In this document: piece by piece, positions 35,507-44,429 of the stretch | Position numbering within the stretch: position 1 is the first letter of the stretch | Layout: each line of letters begins with the position of its first letter | Assembly (NCBI RefSeq): GCF_023016045.1 | Contig: NZ_JALKAP010000002.1 | Span: 124,001-188,000, forward strand | Direction of reading: 5' to 3' | DNA from: Marinobacter sp. S6332 | GTDB lineage: Bacteria > Pseudomonadota > Gammaproteobacteria > Pseudomonadales > Oleiphilaceae | DNA: 64,000 nt | The notes under the pieces: model-generated | Seen by the model: only the letters and a program-made list of their open reading frames with translations | Told to the model about the DNA's origin: nothing | Databases searched by the model: none | Translations under genes and position numbers: made by a program

Positions 35507-36814
35507 ATGGATGTTTTATTAAGCATGGGGTTCATGTTGCTACTGATTATACTTTTCCTCGGGCTTGGGGTATGGGTATTTTCAGGTCTAATACTGGTAT
35601 CAATATGTAGTTTGGCAATTCTTGCAGATTTCCCGATGGATCGCATTGGTATCATCGCCAAATCCATTATCTGGCGCAGCTCCAGTGCCTGGGAATTATC
35701 GGCGATTCCGTTGTTTATATGGATGGGGGAGATTATTTTCCGTACCGATATATCCGACCGGCTGTTTCGTGGCTTGTCACCACTAGTGCAATGGATGCCA
35801 GGCCGCCTTCTACACACCAATATATTAGGCTGCACCCTGTTCGCAGCGGTAAGTGGTTCTACATCGGCAACCACGGCGACGGTCGGCAAAATTACCACCG
35901 GTGCCTTGGCTGAGCGTAATTACAGTAATTCTCTATCAATCGGTTCTTTGGCGGGCGCGGGCAGTCTGGGCTTGTTGATTCCACCCTCAATCGTAATGAT
36001 TATCTACGGCGTATTGGCTGAGGTTTCGATCGCCAAGCTCTTTGCTGCCGGTATTCTTCCAGGCTTGCTGGTCGCATTTGTATACTCCATGTACATCATC
36101 ACTCGCTGTAGCATGAACCCAGATTTGGCACCCAAAGAGACGGAGCCGTTCAGTCTGAAAGAGTGCATTAGCGGGTTGCAGAACCTGTTACCGGTGGTGT
36201 TTCTGATCGTGCTGGTGCTGGGCAGTATCTATGCCGGTATCGCAACACCTTCAGAAGCCGCAGCGGTAGGGGTGCTGGCTACGTTCTTTGTGACCATCGT
36301 TATGGGTAGTTTCTCATGGAAGGTCATTATCGAGGCTGCTATGGGAGCAATACGGACCTCGTGCATGGTGTGTTCCATCCTGATTGCTGCGGCGCTGTTG
36401 TCCACGTCCATTGGCTATTTGCACATCCCCTCACAACTGGTGGCTGTAATTGAAAGTATGGGTCTCACGCCTTATGCCTTGTTGTTGATTCTAGCGTTGT
36501 TTTATGTGGTTCTCGGATTCTTTCTTGATGGTATTTCTATCATCGTTATGAGCCTGCCGATCACGCTACCGCTGATTTTGCAGGCAGGGTTTGACCCAAT
36601 CTGGTACGGCGTATTTTTGGTGCTGATGATTGAGTTGGCGCAGATGACACCGCCAGTGGGGTTCAATCTATTCATACTTCAGGGCCTAACCGGGCAGCCT
36701 ATCGGTACGATCGTAAAAGCGGCGTTTCCATTCTTCTTGTTAATGGCTGCTGTCGTCATGGTAGTGAGCCTGTTTCCGAGCATCGCGCTGTTCTTGCCAC
36801 AGTTAATGTCATAA
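35507..36814 (+). CDS. TRAP transporter large permease (DctM family)
   Basis: This 435-residue protein has about twelve membrane helices. DctM signatures include SGSTSATTATVGKIT near residue 118, GSLAGAGSLGLLIPPSIVMIIYG near 145, GIATPSEAAAVG near 242, and the C-terminal TPPVGFNLFILQGL. It carries the ion-coupled translocation path. The P-Q-M order, with the universal stress protein gene 25 bp downstream, is typical of TRAP operons in marine bacteria. Confidence 0.92.
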   Translation: MDVLLSMGFMLLLIILFLGLGVWVFSGLILVSICSLAILADFPMDRIGIIAKSIIWRSSSAWELSAIPLFIWMGEIIFRTDISDRLFRGLSPLVQWMPGRLLHTNILGCTLFAAVSGSTSATTATVGKITTGALAERNYSNSLSIGSLAGAGSLGLLIPPSIVMIIYGVLAEVSIAKLFAAGILPGLLVAFVYSMYIITRCSMNPDLAPKETEPFSLKECISGLQNLLPVVFLIVLVLGSIYAGIATPSEAAAVGVLATFFVTIVMGSFSWKVIIEAAMGAIRTSCMVCSILIAAALLSTSIGYLHIPSQLVAVIESMGLTPYALLLILALFYVVLGFFLDGISIIVMSLPITLPLILQAGFDPIWYGVFLVLMIELAQMTPPVGFNLFILQGLTGQPIGTIVKAAFPFFLLMAAVVMVVSLFPSIALFLPQLMS

Positions 36815-36839
36815 GAATGACGACCAAAAGGACTAACTC

Positions 36840-37331
36840 ATGAATTTGCCAAAGATTAACCGGGTGTTGTACACCACTGCGCTCGGGCCCTATAGTCGGC
36901 ATGTATATCGTCATGCGCTGAAACTGGCGTACAGAAACGACGCTGAACTGATTATGTTGCATGTCATCAGGCCGGTCGGGTCTATGGGTGAGGCGCTGAT
37001 CAAGGAATACTTGCCAGCGGACCTGGTGGCAGAGGTGCACGATGAAGGTGTGCGGCGGGTCATGGCAAAGATGGAATCACGGCTGCAGGAAATCATGTCG
37101 GATGAGCAGAAGGACATGGGGCAGTACAGCGACGTTGTGGTGCGGCCAATGGTGGTGACGGGGCGTTATGATCAGGCGATTCTGGATGCGGCGACAGCAG
37201 AAGGTGCCGATGTTATCGTAATGGGCACCGAGAACCGTGCTGGGATGCAAAGCAGCAAGACCCAGCGCGTCATTCGCCGTTCAACCATCCCCGTGTATGT
37301 GGTGCCAACGGGCAAGCATTACCCTCAGTGA
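36840..37331 (+). CDS. Universal stress protein (UspA family)
   Basis: This 163-residue protein reads NRVLYTTALGPYSRHVYRHALKLAYRNDAELIMLHVI. The nucleotide motif near the C-terminus (VMGTENRAGMQSSKTQRVIRRSTIPVYV) has the shape G-x2-G-x9-S of ATP-binding UspA proteins. It may modulate the TRAP transporter, as TeaD does for the ectoine TRAP system TeaABC. A strong terminator follows, so the transporter operon ends here. Confidence 0.88.
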   Translation: MNLPKINRVLYTTALGPYSRHVYRHALKLAYRNDAELIMLHVIRPVGSMGEALIKEYLPADLVAEVHDEGVRRVMAKMESRLQEIMSDEQKDMGQYSDVVVRPMVVTGRYDQAILDAATAEGADVIVMGTENRAGMQSSKTQRVIRRSTIPVYVVPTGKHYPQ

Positions 37332-37350
37332 AGATTACTGACCCAGAACA

Positions 37351-37380
37351 AAAAACAGCGATCAAATGATCGCTGTTTTT
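37351..37380. terminator. Bidirectional intrinsic terminator after usp
   Basis: A perfect 14-bp stem, AAAAACAGCGATCA / TGATCGCTGTTTTT, with a 2-base loop as drawn (effectively four) is followed by T residues on both strands. It ends the TRAP-usp transcript and the convergent glyoxalase transcript, which stops 11 bp further on. Confidence 0.9.
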
Positions 37381-37390
37381 TACTCTCTTT

Positions 37391-37801
37391 TTATTTAGAT
37401 ATTGGTTCATTTAATTCGATGATATAACCATCGGGGTCATAAATAAAACCCAGCATACGGGTGCCGTGGTTCATGGGTTTAGCAGAGCTACGAATGCTCA
37501 CCCCTTCAGCCTCTAGGTACGCCATTGCTTCTTTTACGTTTTCAACATTAAAGGCAATATGCCCATACCCCTCTCCTTTATCGTAAGACTCCTTAGTATC
37601 CCAGTTATAAGTCAGCTCCAGAGTAGTAGTTTCATTTTCCGGCCCATAACCTAAAAATGTGTTCGTAAACCTGCCTTCCGGATATTCATTTTGCCGCAAT
37701 ATTTTCATACCAAAGATGCGCACATAAAAGTCAAGGGATTTATCCAGATCAGAAACACGAAACATCGTATGATCAAGTCGAAAGTTTGGCTTTATCTTCA
37801 T
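37391..37801 (-). CDS. gloA: Glyoxalase I (lactoylglutathione lyase) family protein
   Basis: This 136-residue vicinal-oxygen-chelate protein matches glyoxalase I. RLDHTMFRVSDLDKSLDFYVRIFGMKILR supplies the metal His; GYGHIAFNVENVKEAMAYLE and YDPDGYIIELNEPI supply the second His and the Glu. It isomerises methylglyoxal-glutathione hemithioacetal. ATG at 37801 is preferred to 37837 since GGA lies six bases before it. It lies inside the catabolic island on the opposite strand, so a linked role is possible but unproven. A second gloA-like gene lies at 53226. Confidence 0.8.
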   Translation of the reverse strand: MKIKPNFRLDHTMFRVSDLDKSLDFYVRIFGMKILRQNEYPEGRFTNTFLGYGPENETTTLELTYNWDTKESYDKGEGYGHIAFNVENVKEAMAYLEAEGVSIRSSAKPMNHGTRMLGFIYDPDGYIIELNEPISK

Positions 37802-38028
37802 CGTATCCAGGCTCACAATTATAAAATTTACCGACATTATCCTAGCATAGATGAGACTTTATTTTTTAAACAGGCATGCTGAGGTTTACTCACCTTGCAT
37901 TGAAGTCTACTCGCTTCCCCCAGAATTATAGCTCAGGCAACATAATGACAAATGGATTCGCAATTATTTTAGAGTCCTTTCAGTAAGGTTCATTCGGTCG
38001 TGTTGATCTTCAAGGGAGCTATATTCAA

Positions 38029-39252
38029 ATGAACATTAAAAAAACAATAAGTCCTCTACCAATTGAAACTTTCGATATAAGTTATCCTGATGATAAAGGA
38101 TCGCCAATTTATTCGTTGCCTTCTGAGACCTACTGGTCCAAAGAATTCTACGAGTTTGAATTGAATGCAGTTTGGCGCCGTGACTGGATCTGTGTTGGAC
38201 GGGCTACCGATATCCCGAATGCTGGCGACTATTACACAGTTACTATTGGCAACGACCCGCTAATTGTTATTCGTGATCGAAGTGGTTCTGTAAACGTGCT
38301 GTCTAATGTTTGTCAGCACAAAGGGATGCTAATTCTGGAAGGCCGGGGTAATACCCGTCGCTTGCAGTGCCCACTGCATGCGTGGGTGTATAGTACTAAA
38401 GGTGATCTGGTTTCTGCTCCAGGTCTGACAGACGTGGAAGAAGACTTTGATATCAAAGAGGTATGTCTGCCCAAAATTCGCGCTGATCACTGGGAAGGAT
38501 TTGTCTTTATCACCTTTGATGAAACGATTCCGTCGCTGCAGGATCGTCTAGGTAATTTGGGCGAACAGCTCAAAAACTACGACTTGGCAGGAATGCGTCC
38601 ACCAGAGCCATTGGAAATGGAAACCTTCGACTGGAACTGGAAAATCTTCAACGACGAATGCTACCACTGTGGCTACCTGCACGCTTCATCGTGGGGCGAA
38701 ATGTATCCACTACCACCGTCTGCGGTGGATGAAGATGCCATATATAACGACGACTCTCAGGGCATCGTTTCTTATCACCTGCTTAGTACTCATCCAGATG
38801 CAGCGCCGACTCATACAGGCTCAATTTTACAGCCAGGGTTGCCCGGTCTGACCGAAGAAGAACGTAGTCGTTTGAGCTATATCACTGTTGCACCCAACAT
38901 GTTCATCGTGGCGATGCCCGATAAAGTTAAGTATTTCATATGGTTACCCGCTGGACCAACGCAGACGTACTATGGCGTTTCTTGGCTGTACCCTGAGAGT
39001 ACGCTTGAACGAGAGGATTTTAGAAAGAACTTCGATCAAGAGCACACTGATCTGTGGCCAGTTATGGAAGAAGATCTGTTTGCATGGCGTCGGACCCAAG
39101 CTGGGATGGAATCCAGCTTTGCTACGCGGGGTCGCTTGACCTCAAAAGAGCAGGTTATTCACCGTCTGCAAAAGTGGCTGATTGACAAATACCGTGCTGA
39201 GGATGCTGCTGTGAAAGCGCAGGATATTCCAGCTCGCAAGAAAGTCAGCTAA
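38029..39252 (+). CDS. Rieske non-heme iron oxygenase, alpha subunit (betaine-type)
   Basis: This 407-residue protein has the Rieske 2Fe-2S ligands Cys95, His97, Cys114, His117 (NVCQHKG and QCPLHAW). The mononuclear iron site is in NDECYHCGYLH, with His213 and His218. The residue at the bridging position three before His213 is Glu210, where classical aromatic dioxygenases have Asp (DxYH). Glu here and the ECYHC context are typical of quaternary-ammonium oxygenases such as GbcA and CntA as I recall them. The substrate is therefore more likely a betaine or N-methyl compound than a plain arene. It starts the oxygenase part of the island. Confidence 0.88.
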   Translation: MNIKKTISPLPIETFDISYPDDKGSPIYSLPSETYWSKEFYEFELNAVWRRDWICVGRATDIPNAGDYYTVTIGNDPLIVIRDRSGSVNVLSNVCQHKGMLILEGRGNTRRLQCPLHAWVYSTKGDLVSAPGLTDVEEDFDIKEVCLPKIRADHWEGFVFITFDETIPSLQDRLGNLGEQLKNYDLAGMRPPEPLEMETFDWNWKIFNDECYHCGYLHASSWGEMYPLPPSAVDEDAIYNDDSQGIVSYHLLSTHPDAAPTHTGSILQPGLPGLTEEERSRLSYITVAPNMFIVAMPDKVKYFIWLPAGPTQTYYGVSWLYPESTLEREDFRKNFDQEHTDLWPVMEEDLFAWRRTQAGMESSFATRGRLTSKEQVIHRLQKWLIDKYRAEDAAVKAQDIPARKKVS

Positions 39253-39261
39253 CAGAGTAAT

Positions 39262-39295
39262 CAGGCAGGCTCATACGAACGAGTGAGCCTGCCTG
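39262..39295 (+). promoter_or_regulatory. Strong intercistronic hairpin after the oxygenase gene
   Basis: A 12-bp perfect stem, CAGGCAGGCTCA / TGAGCCTGCCTG, with a 10-base loop lies 10 bp after the oxygenase stop and 60 bp before the reductase start. A few T residues follow, so partial termination or mRNA stabilisation would give more oxygenase than reductase, which suits the catalytic ratio. Confidence 0.6.
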
Positions 39296-39355
39296 GCTGT
39301 TATTCCCTCGAACAATCGGTGTCCTGGTAACGGTACGGCACCCCGGAGTGTATTT

Positions 39356-40336
39356 ATGGCAAACAACAAATATATCGCAGTCAAAGTTGCTAACCGGACT
39401 CAACTCAACGAAGACATTGTCAAACTAACGTTGGTTTCGTCAGACGGTACTCCCCTGCCTGCCTGGGAGCCGGGTGCCCACATTGAACTGCAACTTAGCA
39501 CCGGCAATGGTGCCGACGAAGATGCCATTATGCTGCGCCACTATTCTCTGTGCGGTGATTATAACTGCACCGATAGCTGGGAAGTAGCGGTGCTGCGTGA
39601 ACAGAGCGGCCGTGGCGGCTCTGCATACATTCACGAAAAATTGAAAGAGGGCGATGTGTTACAGGTCTCAGGGCCGCGTAACCACTTTCCTTTCAAGCCG
39701 GGTAAAAAAGTTCTGTTTATTGCCGGTGGTATCGGTATCACTCCAATTTTGCCCATGATTCAGCAGGCAGAAACGGATGGCATCGATTGGCGCCTGGTGT
39801 ATTTGTCCCGAGAGCGCAGCCGTCTGGTCTATGTGGACCGGTTTGAGAAGTACGACAGTAAACGCATACGTCTAAACGGTGACGTCGAAGACGGTTTTTG
39901 TGATCTGGTGGAGCTGTTAAACACTTGTGATTCAGAAACCACGGTGTACTCCTGTGGCCCGAAACCACTGCTGGACGCACTGGAAAATCTGCATAGTGAA
40001 CAGAAAGAAGCTGGTTGGAGTTTGACCATTGAGCGCTTTACTGCCAAAGAATCGGCTCTTGATCAGAGCGGTTCCTTCGATGTGGTCATCAACAGTACCG
40101 GTAAGCGCGTTCATATACCGGAGGGCCAGTCGATCCTTGAAACCCTCCGTGATCAGGGCATCCGAATTACCTGTTCTTGCCGTGATGGTGTCTGCGGTAC
40201 CTGTGAAACCGGCGTTTTGTCCGGACTACCCGATCATCGTGACTCGGTATTGTCTGAAGAAGAGCGAGCAGATAACGATTATATGATGGTTTGTGTCTCG
40301 CGCGCGCACTCAGAAGAGTTGGTGCTGGATCTCTGA
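39356..40336 (+). CDS. Flavin/2Fe-2S oxidoreductase of the PDR/VanB type, partner of the Rieske oxygenase
   Basis: This 326-residue protein has an N-terminal ferredoxin-reductase barrel (flavin motif LRHYSLCG near 60), a NAD-binding domain (AGGIGITPILPMI near 122), and a C-terminal plant-type 2Fe-2S ferredoxin (CSCRDGVCGTCETGVLSG, with the last Cys in VCVSRA). It passes electrons from NADH to the Rieske centre. The order reductase-then-ferredoxin is that of VanB and GbcB. A GGAG site precedes the ATG. Confidence 0.9.
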   Translation: MANNKYIAVKVANRTQLNEDIVKLTLVSSDGTPLPAWEPGAHIELQLSTGNGADEDAIMLRHYSLCGDYNCTDSWEVAVLREQSGRGGSAYIHEKLKEGDVLQVSGPRNHFPFKPGKKVLFIAGGIGITPILPMIQQAETDGIDWRLVYLSRERSRLVYVDRFEKYDSKRIRLNGDVEDGFCDLVELLNTCDSETTVYSCGPKPLLDALENLHSEQKEAGWSLTIERFTAKESALDQSGSFDVVINSTGKRVHIPEGQSILETLRDQGIRITCSCRDGVCGTCETGVLSGLPDHRDSVLSEEERADNDYMMVCVSRAHSEELVLDL

Positions 40337-40381
40337 TCCTTGGCCTTTAACGAAACCAACAAATTATCTGGAGAGAAATTG

Positions 40382-41254
40382 ATGTCGATTAAGCGAGTAG
40401 TGGTGACCGGTGGCTCTGGCCGGGTTGGTGGTTACGTTGTGCACCAGCTCTTGCATGATTACAACGTGGTGATCGCGGATTTGGTGCCAGGCAATGTGGA
40501 TGCCGAGTACGTGCAAGCCAACGTCATGGAACTGGACGAGTTACGGGCCGCATTTAAAGGCGCAGACGCCGTTGTGCATCTGGCTGCAATCGATTTTGAC
40601 TGGAAAGCACCGGAAGAGCACTACATCAACGTTAATGTGCGTGGTACCTGGCACGTCCTACAAGCCGCTTCCGAAATGGGCGTAAAAAAGGTTGTGTTGT
40701 GTTCCAGTATATCCGCTTGCGGTTTATCAGAAATGCGGGCTGATTGGACACCCGAGTATCTGCCCGTCGATGAGCGTCATAACAACAAACCCGTGCAAGC
40801 CTATAGTGTTAGCAAGCTGGTCATGGAGCAGATGGCCAAGAGCTTTGTAGACGGCACTAACATGGATGTGATTTGTCTGCGACCGCTGGCTGTTGTGTTG
40901 GACGAAACGCTTGATGAATACATCGAGTTCGTCGACAGCCCGAACCGTCACTGGCTGTTTTACTATGTGACCGCCACTGATGTAGCAACGGCTTTCGATG
41001 CTGCTTTGAAAACAGAAGGTTTGCGCTACGGAACCTTCTTCTTGAGCGCTGATGACACCTCGCACCCCGAACCAACAGCCGAGTGGTATCAGGACGTGAT
41101 CGGGCCGTTGCCCGAGATTGCCAACCCGAGGCTGTATCAGCAAAACCCACGCGCTTCAATTTTTAGTAATCGCCAAGCCAAGGAGGTGCTGGGCTGGCAA
41201 CCAACGTCCAATTTTGACGAGTTACGCGCGAAAGCAAAGAGCCGTCAAAAGTAA
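40382..41254 (+). CDS. Extended short-chain dehydrogenase / NAD-dependent epimerase family protein
   Basis: This 290-residue Rossmann-fold protein has GGSGRVGG near residue 10, a Ser in CSSISACG near 107, and YSVSK with Tyr141 and Lys145. It probably oxidises or isomerises a hydroxylated product from the oxygenase, for example a cis-diol or hydroxyl on the ring. The ATG at 40382 has GGAGAG nine bases before it; the frame from 40340 lacks such a site. It is followed after 38 bp by an unrecognised gene. Confidence 0.85.
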   Translation: MSIKRVVVTGGSGRVGGYVVHQLLHDYNVVIADLVPGNVDAEYVQANVMELDELRAAFKGADAVVHLAAIDFDWKAPEEHYINVNVRGTWHVLQAASEMGVKKVVLCSSISACGLSEMRADWTPEYLPVDERHNNKPVQAYSVSKLVMEQMAKSFVDGTNMDVICLRPLAVVLDETLDEYIEFVDSPNRHWLFYYVTATDVATAFDAALKTEGLRYGTFFLSADDTSHPEPTAEWYQDVIGPLPEIANPRLYQQNPRASIFSNRQAKEVLGWQPTSNFDELRAKAKSRQK

Positions 41255-41292
41255 TCAACGAAAACTCAATAGAAATGTCAGGAGTATCTGAA

Positions 41293-41904
41293 ATGAAATC
41301 AGTACGTACGGGAAAAGTCGATTGGACCGGTGATAACCCTTTCATTTATATGAAAACGGATCCTGAGGGTGACTGGACATCCTTGTCTGTCTACTTTCGC
41401 ATTGCGGCCTCAGACTACGGTCGTGGTGAGGCCATTATCGTGTTGGAAAACCCATATGAGCTGGAAGACAACAGCGCAGTCCGTGTGTGCCTGACCGACA
41501 ACCTTGAGCTGGCCCGCTACCTGGTTAAAGACTTTCTCTCTAATTTCGCCCTGTTCCGAAAAGCCGTTTCGCTGGAGAACATGGAATATATTGATGATGC
41601 AACCTTCAAGACCGAAGCAGATTACCCGAAACAGCACATCGAGTCGGCGTATTCAGTCAGTAAAGATATGACGGTCAACCTGATCTGGAACGGCCTTAAC
41701 GATCCGTTTGCCGTGGCCTTGCCACCGGCTGAAACCCAGACGGGTAAACATGAAATGTTCTGCGTTTTCCAGGCAGCCACCAGTGCCCAGGTTGAAGTGA
41801 ACGGAAAAGCGATTGAAGGGCAGCCTATAGAGCGCGACTTCCTGGACCGTCGAGCTATGTCTGCCGCGTTGGCGAGCAGCGAAAGCTGGGTGCAGATGTC
41901 CTGA
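41293..41904 (+). CDS. Unrecognised conserved-looking protein of the catabolic operon
   Basis: This 203-residue protein starts MKSVRTGKVDWTGDNPFIYM. It has mixed beta and helical content, no signal peptide, no membrane segment and no motif I can name. AGGAG lies nine bases before ATG at 41293. It sits between the SDR and the DUF1116 gene with short gaps (38 and 33 bp), so it is very likely part of the pathway. A role as an oxygenase accessory protein or a non-catalytic partner for DUF1116 is possible. The family is unknown to me. Confidence 0.6.
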   Translation: MKSVRTGKVDWTGDNPFIYMKTDPEGDWTSLSVYFRIAASDYGRGEAIIVLENPYELEDNSAVRVCLTDNLELARYLVKDFLSNFALFRKAVSLENMEYIDDATFKTEADYPKQHIESAYSVSKDMTVNLIWNGLNDPFAVALPPAETQTGKHEMFCVFQAATSAQVEVNGKAIEGQPIERDFLDRRAMSAALASSESWVQMS

Positions 41905-41937
41905 GACCTTCTCTCTGATTGACCAAGGATAACAACA

Positions 41938-43125
41938 ATGTTGAGTAATAGTGCTGATTCAGTAGCGTTTGACAAGGTTGCAGCGTGTGAGCCGCAGTGG
42001 ACGGGTTTATGTCTGGTAAGGGACGTGCTGCAAGAAGGTAGCGGAAAAGTGTTGTTGCATGCCGGGCCTCCGTTCGGCGATGTGCAACGCATTCCGGTAC
42101 CGGTGATGAACTCTCTGTGCATCGGCGCTATTTACGAAGGCTGGGCTGCAGACAGGTCTGCAGCCCAGGAACTGATCATGAGTGGTGCTATTAGGGTAGC
42201 GGCTGCCCAGGATCACGACATTGTTGTACCCCTGGCAGGGGTGGTTTCACCATCCATGCAGTTAATGATTGTGAGTGATGCTCGCAACCCCGAGGTGCGT
42301 AAATATTCCGTTTTTAATGAGGGTATGGTGCATTGCACACGTTTGGGTGTGATGAACCCGGGGTTGCCGCGTCATCTGAGTTGGCTCAATACCGAATTTG
42401 CAGATTGGGTCGGTCAGCGTCTGCAGCAACCGATGCCTTTGTTGCCCATTATTGCGGCGGCGCTGGCAGACGGAGATGATTGCCATGGACGCACCATGGC
42501 CGGCTCAGCCTTGATTGCAGAGTGTTTAAGACAGCAATCAACCGAAATTGTCCCCGAAGATATCGATGCATTTTTAAACGAATCACTCGCCTTCGCACTG
42601 AACGTGTGGATGGCAGCGTGCAGTCTGATGATGGCGGCTGCAGAAGGTGTGGCGAACTCGTCACTGATTACCCGGGCAGGTGGCAACGGCGTGGACTTTG
42701 GTGTCCAGGTAGCTGCACAGCCAGGTAAGTGGATTACCGCAACAGCGCCTGTAATCAACGGTGCGATTGAACCGGCCCATGAAGGCCGTAAAGCCTTGGG
42801 CGCAATTGGTGACAGTGCCGTGGTCGACTTTATGGGTTTGGGTGGTCAGGTGCTGAATACTGCTGAGCAGTCATTGGCGAACCTGAAGCCGTATTTACCT
42901 GCAGATGCCTTGGCTCGTCCTGCCAAGGTGCTCTCCGGAACCATAGCCGGGCTCGGTAATCGCCCTGGGGCTACTAATGCCCGTTCGGCCGCTGCAAATG
43001 CCAGCAGCCCGCTGATTTTGCTGGGCATGATTGAAGCATCCGGTGAGGCGGGGCGTATTGGTGGCGGTGTGGTTGATGTTCCCGTCACCTTTTTTGAACA
43101 AGTACTGAGTGAGGCTGGGCTATGA
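41938..43125 (+). CDS. DUF1116 protein, AllG/YlbE-like, without its usual partners
   Basis: This 395-residue protein has the DUF1116 pattern: LHAGPPFGDVQRIPVPVMNSLCIGA, then AGVVSPSMQLMIV near residue 100. NEGMVHCTRLGVMNP follows, then GDDCHGRTMAGSALI near 182, then NGVDFGVQVAAQPGKW near 242. DUF1116 is one subunit of E. coli oxamate carbamoyltransferase (AllFGH). Here the FdrA and DUF2877 partners are absent, so carbamoyl transfer cannot be assumed. A related C-N or C-C bond cleavage in the pathway is possible. The stop overlaps the amidase start as ATGA. Confidence 0.82.
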   Translation: MLSNSADSVAFDKVAACEPQWTGLCLVRDVLQEGSGKVLLHAGPPFGDVQRIPVPVMNSLCIGAIYEGWAADRSAAQELIMSGAIRVAAAQDHDIVVPLAGVVSPSMQLMIVSDARNPEVRKYSVFNEGMVHCTRLGVMNPGLPRHLSWLNTEFADWVGQRLQQPMPLLPIIAAALADGDDCHGRTMAGSALIAECLRQQSTEIVPEDIDAFLNESLAFALNVWMAACSLMMAAAEGVANSSLITRAGGNGVDFGVQVAAQPGKWITATAPVINGAIEPAHEGRKALGAIGDSAVVDFMGLGGQVLNTAEQSLANLKPYLPADALARPAKVLSGTIAGLGNRPGATNARSAAANASSPLILLGMIEASGEAGRIGGGVVDVPVTFFEQVLSEAGL

Positions 43126-44429
43126 CAACCAAACCGCTGAACCAACTCAGCCTGACCGAAGCGGTAAACGCCATTGAGCGCGGTGACACCAGCGCCGAAG
43201 CGATTATTAACGCCTGCTACGATCAGATTGATGCACGCGAACCGCAGGTTTCGGCCTGGCAGTACTCGTTAACACGAGAGCAGTATTTGCAGGCGTATCG
43301 GGCTAATGAAGAGTTCTATAAAAACAGCCGGCTGAAGGGGTTGCCAGTGGGTGTCAAAGACACCATTGATACGGCTTCTATGCCGACTGAAATGGGGGCC
43401 AGCCTGCACGTCGGCCGACAGCCGGTCGACGACGCCAGTTGTGTGGCATTAATACAGCAGGCCGGTGGCATCGTGTTGGGTAAAACCGTCACCACCGAGT
43501 TTGCCTACTTCCAGCCCGGTACAACGGCCAACCCAAAAAACCTGCAACACACCCCCGGAGGTTCCTCCAGTGGTTCTGCGGCTGCCGTAGCGGATTATAT
43601 GGTGCCTGCGTCGTTGGGCTCGCAAACGGCCGCGTCAGTGATTCGCCCGGCGGCATATTGCGGCACGGTCGGGTACGTGGGTAGCTGCGGGGAGTTTTCT
43701 TCCCGGGGTATCCAGCCACTAGCGCAATCACTGGACTCATTGGGTTTTTTCGCCCGCTCTGTGGATGATATTGTGGTGCTGCGCTCGGTGTTACTGGCCA
43801 ACCCGGCAACAACAACCGGAGCTAGCACCGAAGCGCCTGTGAAGCCCACAAAAATTCTGCTGTGCCCGGGAAGTAATGTGGGCGATACCGACGCCGACAT
43901 GAATGCCGCCATGGCGGATCTGGCAACCCAGTTGCAGCATCATGGCATAGAAACCCCGGAACTGGACAGCTGCGATCTGATCAACCGGCTGGTAGGCAAC
44001 CATGAAACTGTTATGGCCTATGAGGTGTATCGTAACCTGGCGGTAGAGCGCCAGCATGCAGATACGCTTAGTGAATCGTTCCGTGGCTTGCTGCAGGAGG
44101 GTGAGGGCATACCACGGGCAGACTATCTTGCGGCGCTGTCCAATATCGCCATCACTACGCGCTGGTTGTGGCACCTGCATCCGGATGTCGATGCCATTCT
44201 TGCTCCCGCAGCACCGGGGGCGGCACCAGAAGGGTTGGGCGCCACCGGCAAACCGCACATGAGTCGCCCATGGCAAGCGATGGGGTTGCCGGTGATTACC
44301 TTGCCCGGGTTGACCAATGCTGCGGGTCTGCCTTTAGGTGTTCAACTAATCGGTAAATCCCGTGAAGATGAGGAGCTGCTGCAAACAGCGCGCTGGGTTC
44401 ATAGTCATATCGAAGGCTTATCATGCTGA
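43122..44429 (+). CDS. Amidase, amidase-signature family
   Basis: This 435-residue serine hydrolase has the catalytic triad of amidase-signature enzymes: Lys79 in PVGVKDTID, the cis-Ser in GGSSSGSAA (residues 148-150), and the nucleophile Ser172 in GSQTAASVIRPA, where family members usually read TGGS. It hydrolyses amides to acid and ammonia or amine. ATG overlaps the DUF1116 stop by four bases. In the pathway it probably opens an amide or lactam formed after ring cleavage. Confidence 0.9.
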   Translation: MTTKPLNQLSLTEAVNAIERGDTSAEAIINACYDQIDAREPQVSAWQYSLTREQYLQAYRANEEFYKNSRLKGLPVGVKDTIDTASMPTEMGASLHVGRQPVDDASCVALIQQAGGIVLGKTVTTEFAYFQPGTTANPKNLQHTPGGSSSGSAAAVADYMVPASLGSQTAASVIRPAAYCGTVGYVGSCGEFSSRGIQPLAQSLDSLGFFARSVDDIVVLRSVLLANPATTTGASTEAPVKPTKILLCPGSNVGDTDADMNAAMADLATQLQHHGIETPELDSCDLINRLVGNHETVMAYEVYRNLAVERQHADTLSESFRGLLQEGEGIPRADYLAALSNIAITTRWLWHLHPDVDAILAPAAPGAAPEGLGATGKPHMSRPWQAMGLPVITLPGLTNAAGLPLGVQLIGKSREDEELLQTARWVHSHIEGLSC

